Shown here: positions 24,186 to 31,858 of the stretch, piece by piece
Layout of the letters: each line of letters begins with the position of its first letter
Position numbering within the stretch: the stretch's first letter is position 1
Source of the DNA: an uncultured Clostridia bacterium
Lineage (GTDB): Bacteria > Bacillota > Clostridia > Oscillospirales > Butyricicoccaceae
Direction of reading: 5' to 3'
DNA length: 48,145 nucleotides
Assembly (NCBI GenBank): GCA_947648385.1
Contig: CANSNO010000006.1
Span: 1 to 48,145 of the forward strand
Made by a program: the position numbers and the translations under genes
Notes under the pieces: generated by a model
The model's input: the letters and a program-made list of their open reading frames with translations, nothing else
Database searches by the model: none
What the model was told of the DNA's origin: nothing

Positions 24186-26440
24186 TAAAGATTTTTGGCA
24201 AAGTATTCGAGGACACGGCGGCGGTAATAGTCGTGGTGTCTCATGGTGTGGTGCAGGTTGGGCATGATGAGCATATCAAAATCCTTGTCGGCGTTGACAA
24301 GGGCGTTTACCACCCTCATGGTGGAGGCCGGATGAACGTTGTCGTCCAGCTCGCCGTGAATAAGCAGCAGCTTGCCCTCAAGCTTATCCACATTGTATTC
24401 GGCGTTCTGCTTTTCCCACAGCTCTCGGTCGAACCTGCCCATATATCTCTCGCTCCACTCGGCCGAGTATATCTCCTGAGAATGGTTGCCGCCCGTGGAA
24501 ACGCCCACCTTGTAAAGCTCGGGATGGTCGACAAGGCAGTGGAGAGTGGCAAAGCCGCCGCCCGAGTGTCCCCATACGCCGATTCTGTCGCGGTCGATGA
24601 AATCATACCTCTTGCAGAGGTTTTCTATAACGGCGGCGTGGTCGGCAAGTCCGGCGCAGTCGCCCATATTGTTATAGCCGTAGTCGTGATAGGCCTTTCC
24701 CCTCAGGGGGGTGCCGCGGCCGTCGATGACGACGGTTATAAAGTCCATGGCCGAAAAGCAGGGGGTGAAGCCCAGATTGCCCAGCGTCTCGGCAAAGGTC
24801 TGGGGAGCGCGCGTCGTCTGGTTTCCGCCGTAATAATACTCGGTGACAGGGTATTTTTTGTTCGGCTCGAAGTTGTTGGGCATATACATGACGCCGTAAA
24901 CGTCGGTCTCGCCGTCGGCGCCCTTTTCGCAGAAGGGTATGGGATAGGTGAAGCCCATCTCCTCTATCTTGGAGACGTCGGCCTCGCAGAGGGTGCCGAT
25001 GGCGCTGCCGTCGGTGATGTCGAATATCCTGTGGGCCGGGGGATTGTCAAAGGCCGATATGGTGGCCACAAAATAGACCCCCTCCTTGGGGAAAAAGGCG
25101 TTATGGTCGCCCTTTTCACAGCTCAAAAGCTTTATTTCAAGGGAATCGAGGTCGACCTGATAAATATACCTCTGATAGATGTTGACCCCCTCTTCCCTGC
25201 CCGAGGCCGAATAATAAAGTATGTTCTTCTCCTCGTCCAGATAAAGGAGCTGGCGCACGCAGCAGTCGCCCTCGGTCAGGCGGCGGCAGCCGCCGCTTTC
25301 AAGGTTGTATTCAAAGATATCAAACTGGCCGTCCCTCTCGCTGAGCCAGAACATGGCGTTTCTCTTTTCGGAAATGACAAAGGTTTTGGCGGCGAAATCG
25401 CTCTTCATGTTGTCTCCGGCGTTGAGTATCCTGTGATGGTCGAAAAAGAGGAAGGTGTCGCTCTTTTCGGTAAACAGTTTTCTGGCCGAGCCGTCCTTGG
25501 GGTCGATGACATATATGTCGGCCTGGGTACAGCCCCTGTTCATGACATAGCACATACCCATGTTGCCCTCGTCCGACCACTCTATCATGGAAAGCCTGTC
25601 ATTTATAGGTGCGCCGAAGGAGAGGTTGGTGGGCGGAGCCTGAACCTCCTTCATTTTGCCCTCCTCCAAATCATAGAGGAGGAATTGCGCCCGCGCCACG
25701 TGCTCGTCCCCGGGCAGGGCGTATTTATATGTGTGGACGACGGGCCTGACGGCCTTTCTGCCCTCGGGCACGCTCTGGATGAGGGTGTAATCCTCCACCT
25801 GACTGAAATCCAGCAGATAGGTGAAGAACTTTTTGCTGTCGGGAGACCACCTGACCCCCGTGGGCTTTTTGACCCCGGCAAGCTTGTCGGCTATATAGCC
25901 CGACGAACCTTGATAGCGTATGCCATAGCCCTTGTCGGGGCTGCCGCCCTCGGTCAAACGGGTCGTTTCCATGGAGGGAAGCTTGATGAGATAAAGGTCG
26001 CCGTCCCCCTCATATACGGCCTTTTTGCCGTCGGGGGATATGACGGCGTTTTTCGGCAGAGACGGAATGAGCCTTGCAAGGCCCTTGCCGTCATACATCC
26101 ACTTTGATTTATCCTTGAGAGAAAAGACAAAGCCGTGCCAGTTGGTCACCTTTTCGGGAATAAGGGGCAGGTCGTCGGGGTCGTAGGTCTCCCCCGTCTG
26201 CTCGCCCAAAACCTTCGCCAGATGCTCATGGTCGAACATGGGGCGCTGTTCGCCCTGTGTCAGGTCGACATAGGTGAAGGTCTTGACCTTCTTGCCCTCG
26301 TCATTCCAACTCTCCCTCTTATATACAAAGGCCCCGTAGCGGACAAAATAGGGCCTAAAATCCACGTTGGTTATGATTGGCTCCATCCTCTCGGGGGTAA
26401 AGCGCAGGGCGCTGTCAATCCTTCTTCTCAGCTCGTCCAT
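24185..26440 (-). CDS. S9 family peptidase (dipeptidyl peptidase IV-like)
   Basis: 751-residue serine peptidase. The N-terminal two thirds form a beta-propeller (DPPIV N-terminal type) with repeated strands such as TRLTEGGSP and CRRLTEGDCC. The C-terminal alpha/beta hydrolase domain has the nucleophile in GVWGHSGGGFATLH near residue 625, the acid in HGELDDNVHP, and the His in NLHHTMRHHDYYRRR. The catalytic triad is thus complete. There is no signal peptide, so it is probably cytoplasmic and cleaves proline-containing peptides. The ribosome site AAGGAG is 10 bases before the ATG. First gene of a four-gene operon. Confidence 0.9.
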   Translation of the reverse strand: MDELRRRIDSALRFTPERMEPIITNVDFRPYFVRYGAFVYKRESWNDEGKKVKTFTYVDLTQGEQRPMFDHEHLAKVLGEQTGETYDPDDLPLIPEKVTNWHGFVFSLKDKSKWMYDGKGLARLIPSLPKNAVISPDGKKAVYEGDGDLYLIKLPSMETTRLTEGGSPDKGYGIRYQGSSGYIADKLAGVKKPTGVRWSPDSKKFFTYLLDFSQVEDYTLIQSVPEGRKAVRPVVHTYKYALPGDEHVARAQFLLYDLEEGKMKEVQAPPTNLSFGAPINDRLSMIEWSDEGNMGMCYVMNRGCTQADIYVIDPKDGSARKLFTEKSDTFLFFDHHRILNAGDNMKSDFAAKTFVISEKRNAMFWLSERDGQFDIFEYNLESGGCRRLTEGDCCVRQLLYLDEEKNILYYSASGREEGVNIYQRYIYQVDLDSLEIKLLSCEKGDHNAFFPKEGVYFVATISAFDNPPAHRIFDITDGSAIGTLCEADVSKIEEMGFTYPIPFCEKGADGETDVYGVMYMPNNFEPNKKYPVTEYYYGGNQTTRAPQTFAETLGNLGFTPCFSAMDFITVVIDGRGTPLRGKAYHDYGYNNMGDCAGLADHAAVIENLCKRYDFIDRDRIGVWGHSGGGFATLHCLVDHPELYKVGVSTGGNHSQEIYSAEWSERYMGRFDRELWEKQNAEYNVDKLEGKLLLIHGELDDNVHPASTMRVVNALVNADKDFDMLIMPNLHHTMRHHDYYRRRVLEYFAKNL

Positions 26441-26470
26441 AATGCACGCTCCTTATTTAAAGATATCTAT

Positions 26471-26500
26471 ATTTTACATCATATGGTACTATATAGTCAA
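26471..26500 (-). promoter_or_regulatory. Promoter of the S9/rluD/yfbR operon
   Basis: On the minus strand: TTGACT (26500-26495), 18-bp spacer, TAAAAT (26476-26471). It is 31 bp upstream of the start codon. Confidence 0.6.
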
Positions 26501-26571
26501 ATAAACATTCTCCATTTTAAATGTCCAAAACAAGGCGGCCCGTGCGTTTATATTATAAAGGAGATAATTTT

Positions 26572-27093
26572 ATGATAGGGTTCCCACCAATCCCCTCCGA
26601 ACCGCGACAAGACCTTCTCGCCTCGGTGTACGAGACATATAAAAACCTCATGTACGCCGTGGCGATAAATATACTCAAAAACTCCGCCGACGCCGAGGAC
26701 GCCGTCCACGACGCCATTATTAAAATTGCCCCTTTTGTTGAAAAGCTGGAACAGCCGCCCTCTCAAAAGACAAAGGGCTTTGTCCTGACGGTGACCGAGC
26801 ACATCTCCATCGACCGCCTGCGTAAAAAGCGCCGCGCCCCCTTGACCGACGACCCTGACGCGGCCGCCGAAATACATTCTCCGCCACCCGATATCTCCCC
26901 CGTAACCGTTGCCATAGCCTCGCTTCCCGGGGAATACCGCAGACTTATTCTGCTCAAATATGATGTGGGCCTGACCATGCCCGAGCTATGCCGCCTGCTG
27001 GGCAAATCTCCCACGGCAATTTACAAAACCATCTCCAGAGCCAAAAAGAAGCTGGCCGAGGAGCTCAGAAAGGTGGATATCTATGTCGATTGA
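26572..27093 (+). CDS. ECF-type RNA polymerase sigma factor
   Basis: 173-residue sigma-70 family protein with only regions 2 and 4. Region 2 (about 10-80) includes LMYAVAINILKNSADAEDAVHDAIIKI, the DAEDAVQD-like signature. Region 4 (about 115-165) includes LPGEYRRLILLKYDVGLTMPELCRLLG and a helix-turn-helix ending in TAIYKTISRAKKKL. The start at 26572 has AAAGGAGAT at ideal spacing. Its stop overlaps the next gene by 11 bases. The regulon is unknown; the usual AAC/CGT autoregulatory promoter is not clearly present upstream. Confidence 0.9.
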   Translation: MIGFPPIPSEPRQDLLASVYETYKNLMYAVAINILKNSADAEDAVHDAIIKIAPFVEKLEQPPSQKTKGFVLTVTEHISIDRLRKKRRAPLTDDPDAAAEIHSPPPDISPVTVAIASLPGEYRRLILLKYDVGLTMPELCRLLGKSPTAIYKTISRAKKKLAEELRKVDIYVD

Positions 27094-27898
27094 AAAGCTG
27101 ATAGCCCAAAACGCCGCTTCGGCAAGAGATTTATGGCTAGACAGTTTGCCTGAAAGCGTGGAGTTCACCGAAAACAGGGCCAAGCCCGAAAAAGCGCCCT
27201 CTTTTTTGTTCGGAAGAGTCGGGAAGGTGTTGGCGGCGATTTGCCTTTGTTCGGCTTTATCTTTCGTTTCGCTGGCCGAGGACGCGCCCAATAAAATAAG
27301 TATTTCCTTTAATATATACGATGACTGCTATAAAATTTCCATCGAAAGCAATTTTGAAAAAAGACTTCCGTGGAAGCAGGTTTTATTTGACTATCTGCCC
27401 GACGGATACAGGCAGGCAGATCAACATATTTTCGAATATGAAAAAACCTTTTCTTTTACGGAGATTACCGACCAACCCAATTCCTATACCGACAAATATT
27501 ACGACATAACGGTTTTAAAGCTGGACATAGAGCGCCCGTCCCACGGAATGACCCATTATACAACATGGCTTCTCCCCGAGGAAAGCCGCATGGACATCGA
27601 CGGAAACAATTCTCTTATTCTCTCTCGCGGCATTACAACGACAATATATATGCCCAAGGAAAACTATGTTGTCATGATAGACGGCACCTTGCCGAAAGAT
27701 GAAATGATAAAGATAGCCGAAAATATATCCTTTACGGGCGACGGTCAACCCCCTGAAGAGGCAGAGGAAAACCGCGCCGCTTGGAACCCGTTAGTCATTT
27801 CTCCGATAATCAGAATATCTCTCATATACATTGCCGCCTGCCTTGCCGTCTATCTTGCGCTGGCAGTCTATGAGCGCGGAAAAGGAAGTAAAAAATGA
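27083..27898 (+). CDS. Putative anti-sigma factor (DUF4367-like), two transmembrane segments
   Basis: 271-residue protein starting inside the sigma gene. A short cytoplasmic N-terminus (about 45 residues) precedes a first transmembrane segment (about 49-66, VGKVLAAICLCSALSFVS). The extracytoplasmic part has the DUF4367 pattern, with LPDGYRQADQHIF and a final VVMIDGTLPKDEMIKIAENISF. A second transmembrane segment is near 236-262. Overlap with a sigma gene plus this topology makes an anti-sigma role likely. The N-terminus has no zinc-binding HxxxCxxC motif, so inhibition would use another contact. DUF4367 assignment is from memory of the pattern. Confidence 0.7.
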   Translation: MSIEKLIAQNAASARDLWLDSLPESVEFTENRAKPEKAPSFLFGRVGKVLAAICLCSALSFVSLAEDAPNKISISFNIYDDCYKISIESNFEKRLPWKQVLFDYLPDGYRQADQHIFEYEKTFSFTEITDQPNSYTDKYYDITVLKLDIERPSHGMTHYTTWLLPEESRMDIDGNNSLILSRGITTTIYMPKENYVVMIDGTLPKDEMIKIAENISFTGDGQPPEEAEENRAAWNPLVISPIIRISLIYIAACLAVYLALAVYERGKGSKK

Positions 27899-28356
27899 GC
27901 AGAAAAATATTTATCGCCGCATCGGTCATCATGGTCGTTCTTTTTGCCCTCTCTGCCGCCGCAAGATATGCCGCCTCCGGCGAGTTCAAGGCTCTGGAAG
28001 CCCATGAAGAGGGGGCTGACCGTGAAAGATGGATAAGACTTACAGACATATGCACCGTCACATCACGCGCAGGCAGCTATTTGTGCCGTTTCTACCCTGC
28101 CTTTATTTTCCTTGTTTGGCTGACCGACAGAAGGTATTTCAGATGGTCTGTCGAGATTGCCGTCTTTTCCGTTATTTTTTCGGCTCTGCCATGGGCCTTT
28201 CTGCCCTATCTGACAGATGGCCACGCCGGCGGCCGCTTGCTGGCTTTTTACTGCCGCATGGCATTTACGGAGACGGCTCTCGTCTGTGTGTGCATTGGAT
28301 TGACAATCTCGCTTTATAAGCGCGTAAAGACGCTTTTCTTCTATAGGTCGCCCTGA
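27895..28356 (+). CDS. Membrane protein of the sigma-factor operon
   Basis: 153 residues with four hydrophobic segments (about 4-23, 58-78, 86-105 and 122-143). It overlaps the preceding gene by 4 bases (ATGA), so it is co-translated with the putative anti-sigma factor. No known domain is recognised. Position suggests a function in sensing or in regulating the sigma/anti-sigma pair, but this is inference. Confidence 0.65.
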   Translation: MSRKIFIAASVIMVVLFALSAAARYAASGEFKALEAHEEGADRERWIRLTDICTVTSRAGSYLCRFYPAFIFLVWLTDRRYFRWSVEIAVFSVIFSALPWAFLPYLTDGHAGGRLLAFYCRMAFTETALVCVCIGLTISLYKRVKTLFFYRSP

Positions 28357-28435
28357 AAGAAACGGTCTTTCGCGGCAAGAAATAATACGGTATAATTTTG
28401 TTATCTCGTCGGCTAACATCAAGGAGGCGTTTACC

Positions 28436-28760
28436 GTGAAAAGCCGAAACTCTAAAAAAAGTATCAATAATATGCGCAGCGGCGCTTTTGGCCGCAGCCG
28501 CCGGTATTTTCTTTTGGAATCAATCGCAAAAAGGCATAATTAAAATCAAATCACCAGAAACCCTGCGTTTATATATTCAAAACGAAGCGACAATTTTTCA
28601 ATTTTGCCCCAGAGCCTCATTTTCGCGACCCTTATCCGGGCGACGCGAAAGGCACATTGCGACCATAAGGCAAAAAGCGGAACAAAGACCGCCCGTGACC
28701 TTTGACACACACTGCGAGACATGGTACAATATTGTTAATCAAATGACATTTGTGCCATAA
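28436..28760 (+). pseudogene. Frameshifted secreted-protein gene
   Basis: AAGGAGG (28421-28427) lies 8 bases before a GTG at 28436 that opens MKSRNSKK. At a run of seven A (about 28453-28459) the plausible sense moves by one base to KKVSIICAAALLAAAAGIFF, a good signal or anchor segment, followed by KIKSPETLRLYIQNEATIF. A second shift near 28600 would give FAPEPHFRDPYPGDAKGT. Each open frame alone is short. A TATAAT at 28391-28396 is upstream. Real decay is likely, unless the A run is a sequencing error. Confidence 0.4.
28702..28730 (+). promoter_or_regulatory. Sigma-A promoter of the 28779 membrane-protein gene
   Basis: TTGACA (28702-28707), 17-bp spacer, TACAAT (28725-28730). Confidence 0.8.
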
Positions 28761-28778
28761 TGCGGAAAGGAGCGGCCC

Positions 28779-29444
28779 ATGAAATACACACTAAAAAAAT
28801 ATGTCACGATACTGTTTTCCGGATTTATTCCGGCAATAGCCTATATCATGTTCGCCTTCCTGCCCTTCGTCCTCATGGGGGCGGTATCACTGATGCTGGG
28901 CGGCGGTGATTTTCAGCATACCGAGGAGGTTCTTTCCACACTCGGCGACAGATTGATGACTGTGATAATGCCCGTTATCGCAATATTTTTGCTGGCGCGG
29001 ATGTGGGCCTATATCGGCGGCATCCTGTCCGCCAAAGCGATCCCATACTGGGCGGCGGGTCTTGTGGCCGCCATTCCCTCGGCGGTCCTGTCGATGATAT
29101 ACCTGGCATATCCCTCAATTATGGCAAATGGCGCTTTTTCAATACTTTACGGCACATTAGTCATCTATCTCGGCGTGGCCTTCACCCCCTTTTTCCCCAC
29201 ATGGATAGCCTTTATTTACGTCCCCTTTATTATCGCCATTTTCTTTATGTTGGGGTGGCGCTACTGCAAAATGAAGCGTATCAGGCCGGCCGCCCTTGCA
29301 ATGGCCTTTTTCGGCGGACTGCACTGGCTGTTTTTGGACCTGATGCTGCAAAATATCAGCCCCTTCCCTCTGGCGGCCCAGCTGGTCTGCCTCGCCCTGA
29401 CCTCATATTTTATAATAAAGGACGGCTTTCGGTCCAAAGCGTAG
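28779..29444 (+). CDS. Integral membrane protein of unknown function
   Basis: 221-residue protein with six or seven hydrophobic helices covering nearly the whole length (the first about 9-40). Short Arg/Lys-rich loops such as WRYCKMKRIRPAA mark cytoplasmic sides. No recognisable transporter or enzyme motif. It has its own strong promoter and the ribosome site GGAAAGGAG 7 bases before the ATG. It is followed by the thrS promoter, so it is probably monocistronic. Confidence 0.7.
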   Translation: MKYTLKKYVTILFSGFIPAIAYIMFAFLPFVLMGAVSLMLGGGDFQHTEEVLSTLGDRLMTVIMPVIAIFLLARMWAYIGGILSAKAIPYWAAGLVAAIPSAVLSMIYLAYPSIMANGAFSILYGTLVIYLGVAFTPFFPTWIAFIYVPFIIAIFFMLGWRYCKMKRIRPAALAMAFFGGLHWLFLDLMLQNISPFPLAAQLVCLALTSYFIIKDGFRSKA

Positions 29445-29455
29445 CCCTCCCACCC

Positions 29456-29484
29456 TTGACAAAGGGCGGCAAGTCTGTTATATT
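29456..29484 (+). promoter_or_regulatory. Sigma-A promoter of the thrS T-box transcript
   Basis: TTGACA (29456-29461), 17-bp spacer, TATATT (29479-29484). The start point is near 29491. The -35 lies in CCCTTGACAAAGGG, which resembles the family C repeat end CCCTTTACACAAGGG. Confidence 0.75.
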
Positions 29485-29490
29485 TACTCT

Positions 29491-29772
29491 ATCATCGGTT
29501 ATCGGTGACAGCCCCCTATATTTTAAATCCCCTGACCGGGCCCCTCCCGTCAAATATGCTCCATCAGAGAGGGCGGCATATGCTGAGAGCCGCCTTGAGG
29601 CATGACGACGAGGCACCTCCCGTGAGGAGCGCAGGCGAAATCGCAGTAGCCTCCGCCGTCCTGCCGGCGTTACACGGCCAATGAGCGGCGGACTTTTTTA
29701 AGTCCGCAAGCAGAGTGGAACCACGGATATTCTCCGCCTCTGTGTCATTCGACACGGGGGCGATTTTTATTT
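29491..29772 (+). ncRNA. T-box leader of thrS
   Basis: tRNA-sensing riboswitch that lets transcription enter thrS when uncharged tRNA-Thr binds. The distal stem I elements are present: CAGAGAGGGCGGC (29563-29575) with TGCTGAGAGCCGCC (29581-29594). A plausible Thr specifier ACC is at 29615-29617 in AGGCACCTCC; this is inferred by position. A stem III hairpin GCGGACTT/AAGTCCGC follows (29688-29707). The T-box itself is AGAGTGGAACCACGG (29712-29726). The terminator is CGCCTCTGTGTC with GACACGGGGGCG, then ATTTTTATTT (29735-29772). Confidence 0.92.
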
Positions 29773-29812
29773 GCGGCAAACGCAAACACCTTTCGGAAAG
29801 GAATGAAGAACC

Positions 29813-31711
29813 ATGATCAACATCAAAGTAAACGGCAAAGCCATGCAGGCCGAGGACGGCGTGCTGGCCCTCGACCTCGCAAAAGATGTGTTGGGCGACG
29901 ACTACAAAAAGGCCCTCTCCTGCGAGATAAACGGCCATAACATGAGCCTGCCCACCCCTCTCCGCGACGGCGACGAGGTCAAATACAACACCTTTGACGA
30001 CGCCGACGGACGCTGGACCCTGCGCCACACGGCCTCCCATGTGCTGGCTCAGGCCGTCATGCACCTCTATCCCGAGGTCAAGTTCGCCATCGGCCCGGCC
30101 ATCGACAACGGCTTTTATTACGATTTCGACCGCGACGAGCCTTTCACTCAGGAGGACCTCGACGCCATCGAAAAAGAGATGAAGAAGATAATCAAAAAGG
30201 GCTACCGTCTCGAGCGTTTCGAGCTGCCCCGCGCCGAGGCTCTGGAGTTTATGAAAGACCAGCCCTATAAGGTGGAGCTTATAAACGACCTGCCCGAGGA
30301 CGCCGTCATCTCCTTCTACAAGCAGGACGATTTTACCGACCTCTGCGCCGGCCCCCATCTGCCCTCTGTCTCGGCCATAAAGGCCTTTAAGCTGACCTCG
30401 GTCACGGGCGCTTACTGGCGCGGCGACTCCAGCCGCAAGATGCTTCAGCGCATTTACGGCACGGCCTTTGCCGACAAGGAAGCCCTTGAGAGCTATCTGG
30501 CCGCCGTCGAGGAGGCCAAAAAACGCGACCATCGCAAGCTTGGAAAAGAGCTGGGCCTCTTTATGCTGACCGAGGAAGGCCCCGGCTTCCCCTTCTTCCT
30601 CCCAAAGGGCATGGCCCTCCGCAACACCCTGCTGGACTATTGGCGCGAGGTGCACCGCCGCTACGGCTATGTGGAGATTTCCACCCCCATAATCCTCAAT
30701 CAGGAGCTGTGGCACCGCTCGGGCCACTGGGACCACTACAAGGACAATATGTATACCACCGTCATCGACGAGATGGATTACGCCGTCAAGCCCATGAACT
30801 GCCCCGGCGGAATGCTGGTCTATAAAAACCAGCCCCATTCCTACCGCGACCTGCCCCTGCGCATGGCCGAGCTGGGCCTTGTCCACCGCCACGAGCTTTC
30901 GGGCGCTCTCCACGGCCTTTTCCGCGTGCGCTGCTTCACTCAGGACGACGCCCACATCTTCATGACCCCCGAGCAGATGAAGGACGAGATAATCAACACT
31001 GTCAAAATATTCGACGAGATATACACCACCTTCGGCCTGACCTATAACATCGAGCTTTCCACCATGCCCGAGGACCACATGGGCGACGAGAAGGTCTGGG
31101 CCTTTGCCGAGGACACACTGCGCGCCGCCATTGAGGAGATGGGCAAGCCCTATGTGATAAACGAGGGCGACGGCGCTTTCTACGGCCCCAAGCTGGACTT
31201 CCATCTGGCCGACAGTCTGGGACGCACATGGCAGTGCGGCACCATTCAGCTTGACTTCCAGATGCCTGAGCGTTTCGAGCTTGAATACACGGGCGCCGAC
31301 GGCGAAAAGCACCGCCCCGTCATGATCCACCGCGCCCTGCTCGGCTCCATCGAGCGTTTCATCGGCGTTATAACCGAGCATTTCGCCGGCGCTTTCCCCA
31401 CATGGCTGGCCCCCGTGCAGGTCAAGATACTGCCCATAACCGACCGCACCCACGACTATGCCGCTTCCGTCGAGAAGAAGCTCTTTGACCTTGGCTTCCG
31501 CGTGGAGACCGACAGCCGCAGCGAGAAGATAGGCTATAAGATCCGCGAGGCCCAGATGGAAAAGGTGCCCTATATGCTGGTTCTGGGTGACAAGGAGGCC
31601 GAGAGCGGCGAGGTGGCCGTCCGTGACCGCAAGACGGGCGAGACCGAGACCATGACCCTCGACGCCTTTATCGCCAAGCTGACAGAGGAAGTTAAAACAA
31701 GAGCCATGTAA
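29813..31711 (+). CDS. thrS: Threonyl-tRNA synthetase
   Basis: Class II synthetase of 632 residues, full length. An N-terminal TGS domain (about 1-60) precedes the editing domain with HTASHVLAQAV, whose His residues bind the active-site region, and DLCAGPHLPS with the third ligand. The catalytic core includes MNCPGGMLVY, RMAELGLVHRHELSGALHGL and the motif 3 region HRALLGSIERF. A C-terminal anticodon-binding domain begins near 535 (LAPVQVKILPI). The ribosome site GGAAAGGAA lies 10 bases before the ATG. Its expression is controlled by the T-box leader directly upstream. Confidence 0.97.
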   Translation: MINIKVNGKAMQAEDGVLALDLAKDVLGDDYKKALSCEINGHNMSLPTPLRDGDEVKYNTFDDADGRWTLRHTASHVLAQAVMHLYPEVKFAIGPAIDNGFYYDFDRDEPFTQEDLDAIEKEMKKIIKKGYRLERFELPRAEALEFMKDQPYKVELINDLPEDAVISFYKQDDFTDLCAGPHLPSVSAIKAFKLTSVTGAYWRGDSSRKMLQRIYGTAFADKEALESYLAAVEEAKKRDHRKLGKELGLFMLTEEGPGFPFFLPKGMALRNTLLDYWREVHRRYGYVEISTPIILNQELWHRSGHWDHYKDNMYTTVIDEMDYAVKPMNCPGGMLVYKNQPHSYRDLPLRMAELGLVHRHELSGALHGLFRVRCFTQDDAHIFMTPEQMKDEIINTVKIFDEIYTTFGLTYNIELSTMPEDHMGDEKVWAFAEDTLRAAIEEMGKPYVINEGDGAFYGPKLDFHLADSLGRTWQCGTIQLDFQMPERFELEYTGADGEKHRPVMIHRALLGSIERFIGVITEHFAGAFPTWLAPVQVKILPITDRTHDYAASVEKKLFDLGFRVETDSRSEKIGYKIREAQMEKVPYMLVLGDKEAESGEVAVRDRKTGETETMTLDAFIAKLTEEVKTRAM

Positions 31712-31808
31712 TTGCTTTTTGTTACTTTTTCTCAGAAAAAGTAAAATCTTTTGTTTCTTTTCCATTCGGAAAAGAAAGGTCTTTTTCCGCCGCTTCGCGG
31801 CGGACATA
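31709..31808 (+). repeat. Interspersed repeat family B, copy 2
   Basis: It starts with the TAA stop codon of thrS and matches the glnN-end copy for its first 37 bases. The second hairpin is different here (CTTTTCCATTCGGAAAAG), while the final CCGCCGC/GCGGCGG hairpin and GACATAA are retained. Confidence 0.75.
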
Positions 31809-31821
31809 AAGAGAATAATAA

Positions 31822-31853
31822 AAAGGCCCCGCCTGTCGGTGGGGCCTTTCTTT
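31822..31853. terminator. Bidirectional terminator between thrS and the peptidase gene
   Basis: AAAGGCCCCGCC (31822-31833), loop TGTC, GGTGGGGCCTTT (31838-31849), then CTTTT. Confidence 0.85.
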
Positions 31854-31858
31854 TATAA

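Noticed and set aside
29564-31807. 747-codon open frame on the minus strand opposite thrS, and similar long frames opposite oadA (2389-3531), ftsH (10781-12073) and the S9 peptidase (24233-26107)
   Set aside because: They mirror highly conserved, well-recognised genes on the other strand. None has a promoter or ribosome site or recognisable domain.
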